Positions 56,763 through 64,000 of a stretch of DNA of 64,000 nucleotides are shown piece by piece. This DNA comes from Eutypa lata (lineage: Eukaryota; Ascomycota; Sordariomycetes; Xylariales; Diatrypaceae), in contig JAKULF010000007.1 of assembly GCA_022661535.1 (NCBI GenBank), forward strand, positions 62,001 through 126,000, read 5' to 3'. The position numbers and the translations under genes were made by a program. The first letter of the stretch is position 1. Every line of letters starts with the position of its first letter. The notes under the pieces were generated by a model. The model worked only from the letters and a program-made list of their open reading frames with translations. It ran no database searches and was not told the origin of the DNA.

Positions 56763-57519
56763 CTCTGTTGGTGTTGGTGATTGACGATACTATGGGCTAC
56801 CTAGGTACCTCCTATGTTTGATGTATTTATGCTGGGAGTGACGAAATGTATGTAGGTATGTACTAGGTATGATTTGAATTGTCTTCAAGGGTCAATGGGT
56901 TATTTCAGCTATATAGATAGATACTAGATGTGCATCTACGTGTTGATATTTTCTATGAATGTTATTTATTAAGGAAACCACATGGATTTATTTGCTTTCC
57001 TTCTATATACTTAAGTATCTCACCAAGGAGATATTTAGTTGTTTGTATGACCAATTTCAATTAGACGTCACTCAGTCACTGGCTTCAATGTCATCAACTC
57101 CTCTTCCCGACTGCGGGGCAATTTCAATAGATAGGGGAGCTCAGCTCAAGCACTAGCATTACTTAAGACAACGCGGGGCTATTGGACATAGTACAATACA
57201 TACACACACATACATACCCCACATTGCAGCCACATGTCCACCAGCCTCGACACCGCTAATGAACGAGCACTCACTTGCTAAGCCTCACAGTGACGACTTG
57301 TTGCTCAGCTTGCCAACTTCGTGATCCATCCATACCTACGTTACCAACTTACCTAAGACTACAAGCTCACTCACTCACTCGCTCACTACAGATCGACCCC
57401 GCCAAAATCTAAAAGCTGCCTTGTTTTCATTTATATATCTCTGCATCCACAACCACGTCCACGTCCAACTGTAGACAGCAGATACACAGGCATTTGTGCC
57501 TGTTGCCCATATTGAAGCC
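56763..57519. other. Gene-free stretch between divergent genes
   Basis: Promoters of the racemase gene (minus) and ARP2 (plus). It has CTAC/ACTC runs (for example CACTCACTCACTCGCTCACT near 57368-57387). No gene recognised. Confidence 0.5.
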
Positions 57520-59153
57520 ATGGCGAATCCTCCTCCCATCGGTGAGTTAGTTCTGTTACACTGACTGCCTACGTAGCTATGTAGCTGTAACCGCCCATCT
57601 ACCTACCTCTCTACCTACATTGCTCTATATTCTATACGATCCCGATAGCAACCAACATCATCGCTATATATGGTCGCATGCCAATGTTTACCTAACCGAC
57701 TAACTGACTAACTAACGCATTCTCTCCAAACAGTCCTCGATGGAGGTACGGGCTTCCTAAAGGTCGGATACGCGGCCCAGAACTTCCCCGAACACCAGTT
57801 CCCGTCGATCGTGGGGCGGCCGATCCTGCGGTCCGAGGAGCGCGGCAGCGCCGAGACGGACGGGCTCGCCATCAAGGACATCATGTGCGGCGACGAGGCG
57901 GCCGCCGCCCGCACCATGCTCCAGATCTCCTACCCCATGGAGAACGGCATCGTCAAGAAGTGGGACGACATGCAGCACCTCTGGGACTACACCTTCTTCG
58001 ACAAGATGAAGATCGACCCCCGCGGCCGCAAGATCCTCCTCACCGAGCCCCCCATGAACCCCCTCCGGAACCGCGAGCAGATGTGCGAGGTCATGTTCGA
58101 GCGCTACGGCTTCGGTGGTGTCTATGTCGCTATTCAGGCTGTGTTGGCTTTGTATGCGCAAGGTATGTTTGTTTGTTTGCTTGTTTGCTTCTTTTCTCTA
58201 GACTCTTGGGGTGTTGGGCGGCGTGGTATACTTGGCTGGCTATACCTATACAACACGCGGACACACGGACATACACACACACACACATGGAGAAAGACAC
58301 CCATGAACATACGCGGAGACACACGGGCACGCATACACATATATATTATCTACACCTGCCCCACTCTAGCCTATCTTGATCCTAACTGGCCACCTTGCTA
58401 ACCGCACATGGACATTGTCTAGGTCTAAGCTCCGGTGTGGTCGTCGACTCTGGCGATGGTGTCACGCATATTGTTCCCGTCTACGAATCCGTGGTCCTCA
58501 ACCACCTCACCCGGCGACTCGACGTGGCCGGGCGAGACGTCACCCGCAACCTGATCGCGCTGCTGCTGCGAAGGGGATACGCGCTGAACCGGACGGCGGA
58601 CTTCGAGACGGTGCGGCAGATCAAGGAGAAGCTCTGCTACGTGTCGTACGACCTGGAACTGGACAAGCGCCTTAGCGAGGACACGACAGTGCTGGTCGAG
58701 AGCTACACGCTGCCCGACGGCCGCGTCATCCGCGTGGGGAGCGAGCGGTTCGAGGCCCCCGAGTGCCTCTTCCAGCCCCACCTCGTCGACTGCGAGCAGC
58801 CCGGCATCGCCGAGTTCCTGTTCCAGACCATCCAGGCCGCCGACGTCGACGTGCGCTCCTCCCTCTTCAAGGCCATCGTCCTCTCGGGCGGCAGCAGCAT
58901 GTACCCCGGCCTCCCGTCCCGGCTCGAGAAGGAGATCAAGCAGCTCTGGCTGACGCGCGTCCTGAACGGCGACCCGTCTCGCCTCGGTAAGTTCAAGGTC
59001 CGCATAGAGGACCCCCCACGAAGGCGGCACATGGTCTTCCTGGGCGGTGCCGTCCTCGCCAATATCATGGCCCAGAACGAGAGCATGTGGATCTCGCAGC
59101 AGGAGTGGGCTGAGCAGGGCCCGAGGATTTTAGAAAAGCTGGGTCCGAGATAA
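57520..59153 (+). CDS. ARP2: Actin-related protein 2 (Arp2/3 complex)
   Basis: Arp2 is one of the two actin-like subunits of the Arp2/3 complex, which nucleates branched actin at endocytic patches. Exons 57520-57541, 57734-58162 and 58423-59153 give 393 residues, the family length. The nucleotide-binding loops are intact: [14 protein letters not shown] (about 8-21), [20 protein letters not shown] after the second intron, and [13 protein letters not shown] near 310. Arp2-like segments include [51 protein letters not shown] and [11 protein letters not shown] near the end. The first exon encodes only seven residues plus one base (MANPPPI). The second intron (260 bp) has a short CA repeat. Codon use is GC-rich, as expected for a well-expressed gene. 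Confidence 0.96.
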
Positions 59154-60424
59154 GGTTGTAGTTGGTGGAGTTATTCTTCTGTGTTGAGGGAGGGGAGGTG
59201 ATGGGAATGTATGTGCGAAAGATGTGTGAGAGAAAGAGAAGGAGGGGAAGAGAGAGAGTGTGTGTGAGCGAGAAAGAGAGAGTGAGATAACGAAGCATGG
59301 TCCTCGATGGTCCTCCAAAGGCTAAAAAAATAAATATAAGGCGATAGTTACGTTGGCAGTCACTCAAAACTACGTGTAGCTACATATGCTATATCAGCCC
59401 TGGACTTCAGTACTTTTTACAATTCCTGTCAAGAGAAGAAGAAAAAAAGTTTATAACTTTCAATGATGCACATGAATTAGATGGTCACATTTCCCCTATG
59501 CACCCCACCTTGCAAATTGGACAGCTGTTATTAGTAAATATTTATTACATTTTGATGCATCTAGGTAATCATTACAACCCATAGATGGTGAATGTAGAGT
59601 AAATGAGACAGATGAGTGAATAAATGAGCATACCTCCTAGGCTCCTAGGTACTTACTTCCTAGGGAGAGGGACAAGCCACAACCTAGTTACTTACCAGCC
59701 ACATCTTCAACCCGGCAGCTGCCCGGCTAGAACTTTAGGTTCGACGGGAACCTCTACAAACCTTATTATTCATCGAAACAACTAATTCTCATCAAACTTT
59801 ACTTCAACTGTTCTATATATCATTGTCTGTTTCAATAAACTTATAACTGTTCATCCTTTGGATTCGATATTTTAATCATAATTCCCCAGGAAGAGTTTTT
59901 CGGGTTGTTGTTTGTTGCGACTCAGACTCAGCCTCAGCCTCAACCTCCAGCGACGACGCCACTATTCATCCATTAGCAAGCAACGACCATCATCAATATC
60001 ACGATTCACAACAGATTGGGAACTAACCAAATAAGATTATTCGGTTGCTACATTCAGTTTGCCGTAGATTTTCGAACGGAACACTTCATTGTCAGTGGGT
60101 AGGAGGAATGTGAAATATTCAAGTCAGCCTGATTCTTTTGGAAGCGACGGGAACCAGCCGACGGGGAGGATATTCTTCCCTTCCTCTTCCCGTTACACCC
60201 TATCAAATAAAAAACGACACATACGAAAAGGATCTGTATCGTTTTTACTTCTCCCGGTTGCCTGCTCGGTGACACAGAAGTGGTTTCTCTTGTCTTACCT
60301 TCTGACCCGCTTAAGGTCGGCTGGTCAGTCAGCTTGAAAGACCCCAGGGCAGGGCAAACGGACCTGCGCGGCCTCTATCCGTTGTTGTCGTGCCGTATCG
60401 TATCGTATCGTTTATTCCAGGATC
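59154..60424. other. Gene-free stretch
   Basis: ARP2 3' region and SSN3 promoter. It includes a purine-rich GA/GT stretch (about 59195-59290), which is probably in the ARP2 3' UTR, and CCTCAGCC-like repeats near 59930-59945. No gene recognised. Confidence 0.5.
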
Positions 60425-62535
60425 ATGAGTCTCAATAATGCCTCTTCAGGACCGAATTCCGCGTCTGGGAGAGGCGGACTAAAGAGGAGTGTCCAGTCTG
60501 CGTTTGAAGGTAAGGGTTAATCTGATTATCTGGTTATTTTTCTTTCCTTCTTGAACTAGGGTAGGGGATTCGGTCTTACTACATGTCGCTACCTTCTCTG
60601 CTTCTTTACATACGTTCTATCCTTCAGACATTTATCTTGACTAAACATACAAGATATTCTGGTCTGGTAATTTTATTGACCACAAACGATTTCCCCTTTC
60701 ATTGCCACTACGTGTCTAATAGACACATCACGTCATCTTGGCTGGCGCCATGTATCATGTTACCTGGCATGGCTCGGATGCCTCGGAGCTGTGCAACTAT
60801 CAGGCCATCTGGCGTCCACTCAACTGTGGCAATACTCCATCTTACCATGATTATTCGTGGCACCACCACCACCACCACCACCAACACCACCAGCAACCCT
60901 ACTCTCTTCCTCCCAGACAAATCTTTCCTAACCCCTACGAGCCTATTATGCCCCTTTACGGATCGCTTCACCATGGCCGCCAGCAGCGTGGTGGTAGTGG
61001 CATGATTTCTAGTCATTGTCTCTGAGCTAAGATCATACAAAGCAAAACGGTAGACCCAACCAAACTAACATCTCTTCCCAGATCCACATGACAAAGGCGG
61101 TAATGTCGGCTATCAGTCCAAGGTGCGCGTGGTGGACCGGTATAAGGTCATCGGGTTCATTAGTAGCGGGACCTACGGGCGGGTGTACAAGGCGCTAGGA
61201 CGACAGGGCCAAGCGGGAGAGTTCGCCATCAAGAAGTTCAAGCCGGATAAGGAAGGCGAACAGGTGCAGTACTCGGGCATCTCGCAGTCGGCGGTGCGGG
61301 AGATGGCGCTGTGCTCGGAACTGAGCCACGACAACGTCATCCGGCTCGTGGAGATCATCCTCGAGGACAAGTGCATCTTCATGGTGTTCGAGTACGCCGA
61401 GCACGACTTGTTACAAATCATCCACCACCACACGCAGACGCAGCCGCGCCACGCCATCCCGCCCGCCACCGTCCGCTCCATCATGTTCCAGCTGCTCAAC
61501 GGGTGCCAGTACCTGCACAGCAACTGGGTGTTGCACCGGGACCTGAAGCCCGCCAACATCATGGTGACGTCGTCGGGGCGCGTTAAGATCGGCGATTTGG
61601 GTTTGGCCCGCCTCTTCAACAAGCCCGTCCACAGCCTCTTCAGCGGCGACAAGGTGGTCGTGACGATATGGTATCGCGCGCCGGAGCTGCTGTTGGGATC
61701 GCGGCACTACACGCCCGCCGTCGACACGTGGGCCGTCGGGTGTATCTTCGCTGAGCTGCTGTCCCTACGACCCATCTTTAAGGGCGAGGAGGCCAAGATG
61801 GATAAGAAGACCGTCCCCTTCCAGCGGAACCAGATGCAGCGCATCGTGGACATCATGGGCCTGCCCACGAAGGAGCGCTGGCCCTTCCTAACCAGCATGC
61901 CCGAGTACCCTAACCTGGGAACCCTGCAGCCTCCGCCTCCCTTGCATCATAGGGGCCACCACGGCGGCGGGGGAGGCCATCACGGCCATCATGGCGGTGG
62001 TCATCATTACGGACACCATGGCGGCGGAGGTAGAAGCTCCTCATCATCATCTGCGGCATCGCCCGCTGCTACGACTTCGCACCTGGAGAAATGGTATTGG
62101 AACACCGTGAATGCGCACTCCCCATCCTCCTCCTCATCTAACAGCGGCAACAACCCCAACCCGAACAGTCTCGCGTCCCTCGGAGCAGAGGGCTACAAGC
62201 TCCTCGCCGGCCTCCTCGAGTACGATCCCGAAAAGCGGCTCACGGCCGCGCAGGCGCTTCAGCATCCGTTTTTCACCGGTGGAAGTAGCAATAGTGGCAG
62301 TAGTGGTGGTGGTGGTGGTGGTGGTGGTGGTGGTGGTGGTGGTGGTGGTGGTGGGAATAATCTCCCCGTCGGCATCAGTAATAATTGCTTCGAGGGCCTT
62401 AAGGTGTCCTACCCGCAGCGCCGTGTCAGTCAGGATGATAATGATATACGCACGAGTAGTCTGCCCGGGACTAAACGCTCTGGGCTGCCGGATGATTCGC
62501 TGGCGAGGCCTGTTAAGAGGGTTAAGGAGGGGTAG
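60425..62535 (+). CDS. SSN3: Cyclin-dependent kinase 8, Mediator kinase subunit (Ssn3/Srb10)
   Basis: Kinase of the Mediator CDK8 module, which phosphorylates the RNA polymerase II tail and transcription factors with cyclin C. Exons 60425-60509 and 61082-62535 give 512 residues; the start peptide is MSLNNASSGPNSASGRGGLK. The kinase core has the Gly loop GFISSGTYGRVYK (about 53-65), Lys79 in FAIKKFK, the CDK8-like C-helix GISQSAVREMALCSEL, EYAEHDLLQII, HRDLKPANIM (about 180-189), DLGLAR instead of DFG, and VTIWYRAPELLLG. A His/Gly-rich insert (about 310-350) and a poly-Gly run (about 435-452) interrupt the C-lobe region and tail. The protein ends RPVKRVKEG. The single intron (572 bp) is unusually long and has a (CAC)n run. 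Confidence 0.95.
60860..60894. repeat. (CAC)n microsatellite in the SSN3 intron
   Basis: A CAC/CAA triplet run within the long intron. Short ORFs across it encode His-rich peptides without other features. Confidence 0.8.
62303..62354. repeat. (GGT)n microsatellite coding poly-Gly in SSN3
   Basis: About seventeen uninterrupted GGT codons in frame within the last exon of SSN3. Pure codon repetition suggests length can vary by slippage. Confidence 0.9.
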
Positions 62536-64000
62536 GGTAGGGTAGAGCGTAGTGGCAATTACATATCACTGCGACTATATTATATGTGGAGTGTGACTGG
62601 GAGGATGAAAGGGGCGCAGGCAAGGTTATGGGGATAGCTACCTAGATAGCTAGCTTATCGTTGGACTTGAGAGGTTTTGGCATGACATTAGACTATAGGG
62701 TTAGACTGCCGTTTGAGCAAGTCATACCCTACTTATATATGTAGGCATGGAAAGGCATGGAAAGGCGTATTCAGGGAGCATTTGGCATATCATCGATGGC
62801 GTCAGAGGAACAAGACCGGTGGTCAAACATGCATTTAAGTATCACTATCAATGCCAACTTATTTCTTCTATTTAATTCTTGAACCGAAAATGAATTAAGC
62901 CCGTGAATGATATCCACCCATCATAACTATAATAGATACGACACCACGGGGCCCATATTACAAAATCTGCTATGTATCTAGGTAGACGTCGAAACAACAA
63001 TGAACAACGAACTAGTAGCGTAATTAATATACAACACAAGGACACGCAGTGAGAAAAAAAGCAACAATACCATCCTCTCTATCCGCTTAGTTAGACCGCC
63101 CTCTTTCCCGGTTGCGCCTCGTCCGTCCTGTGTCGGTCCTATCGTGTCGTTACGTGATGATGATAATTATTCTGATGATGAGAGGTTGATAGATGAAATC
63201 AGAGTCGTTATGATCGCAAGGAAATATATATCGAACGAGGTAGGTTAATTCGTAGCTGTGCTGTTAAGACTGTCCATATCCATCCATCCATCCACCGTAT
63301 TACGGACGCGTGCACATATGCTTAGGGATTCTCTTGTCTCCTGATCTCTCAACCTTCCTCGTTTTTGTCCCCTACTACGCGCGATAGCAAGTGCGCCTTC
63401 CAGTATTCCTTTTAAGTTTGATAGGTCGGCAAGCTCGATTGGGTCCTCTAATATAAATAGGTAGAGAAGCAAGCAGGCAAGGAAAAATGGACAAGGTAAA
63501 AACAAAGTCGGTATGATGCTTTATATTCCACCTAATAATCAAACAAACAATCCCAGTCAGAGCACCTCCCTTCCTTCCAACCTCTTCTTCTGTCTGCTTT
63601 GCTACCAAGTTCGCCGGCCAGCCACTAACTTATCAACCATTCCTAGCTGTAAATTTGAAAGGGGTATAACATCGCAAACAAAGCAACATGGAATATTGTA
63701 TATAGAAAATCCTCCTCAGTATGCCTAGGTAGTAAGTAGGTAGGTGTGTAGGTAGGTAACTAGTCTTTCCATCATATTATAGGCAGGTACGTAAAGTATG
63801 TCCATCCTCTCCATTCCAGATACCAAGAGTCGGGTCGGGGGTGGGTGAGTTGTGTCATTATATGCGACAGTATGTGCGCATGTCGGTACAGCAGTGTAAG
63901 CGATTAGATAGATAACTAGAGGACAGGTCGTGCCAAGGAATTTCGCAAATTAAGAAAACTAGGGAACTGCGTGCTTGCTTGCTTGGTCGTTTGCGGGGAT
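62536..64000. other. Gene-free stretch to the window end
   Basis: 3' region of SSN3 and beyond. There are short runs such as ATCCATCCATCC near 63280-63294 and TAGGTAGGT near 63725-63760, and no ORF with protein-like character. Confidence 0.45.

Noticed and set aside
57757..59030. Antisense ORFs of 130-200 codons over ARP2
   Set aside because: They are shadows of GC-rich third positions, with His/Leu/Val/Gly-rich peptides that lack motifs.

Overview
The window looks like nuclear DNA of a filamentous ascomycete, most likely a Sordariomycete. Genes have short introns (about 50-150 bp) with GT..AG borders and CTAAC/CTGAC-like branch sites. Gene types are typical of that group: a fungal NACHT-ankyrin receptor, a Pth11-type seven-helix protein, a Zn2Cys6 regulator, Ssn3/Cdk8, and an NmrA/isoflavone-reductase-like enzyme. 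Closer placement is inference. I recognise 18 protein genes, counting one cut by the left edge. I reconstructed introns by hand; every exon set below keeps reading frame, but none has transcript support.

Layout. 1-7 kb: 3' end of an amidase, a gene-free stretch with a probable 125-bp hAT-type MITE and possible gene relics, an Old Yellow Enzyme, and GTP cyclohydrolase II (riboflavin). 7.3-12.3 kb: one 1677-codon ORF with a coilin-like N-terminus, a CUE-like segment, long acidic disorder and a Tudor-like segment. 13.1-13.6 kb: a small three-exon complex I gene (NDUFB7 type), easily missed because no exon exceeds 125 bp. 13.8-25.1 kb, accessory in character: an alpha/beta-hydrolase-NACHT-ankyrin receptor bracketed by short direct repeats, an S28 serine peptidase, a ubiquitin-like/zinc-ribbon protein of a fungus-specific family, and a rhodopsin-like membrane protein. 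25.1-28.2 kb is AT-rich without genes. 28.2-29.7 kb: Zn2Cys6 regulator (minus strand) with 8.6 kb of gene-free, microsatellite-rich DNA on its promoter side. 38.3-40.0 kb: cyclophilin-RRM protein of the PPIL4 type. 41.5-42.2 kb: conserved protein of unknown function. 42.2-47.1 kb: gene-free. 47-50 kb: NmrA-like reductase and RNA polymerase I subunit RPA43. 51-57 kb: GT31-like glycosyltransferase, MFS sugar transporter, Asp/Glu/hydantoin racemase. 57.5-62.5 kb: Arp2 and Ssn3/Cdk8.

Genes working together: most are independent housekeeping genes (RIB1, NDUFB7, PPIL4, RPA43, ARP2, SSN3). The only stretch that hangs together functionally is 13.8-25 kb, where an NLR-type receptor lies close to a protein with a STAND-associated N-terminus and ubiquitin-like fold; a link to self/non-self recognition is inference. 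The most novel candidate is the coilin-like protein. Gene-free DNA is rich in CTAC/GTAG tetranucleotide runs and other microsatellites, and several repeats touch genes: (GATT)n over the transporter stop codon, (CA)n against the NDUFB7 start, and (GGT)n coding poly-Gly in Ssn3.
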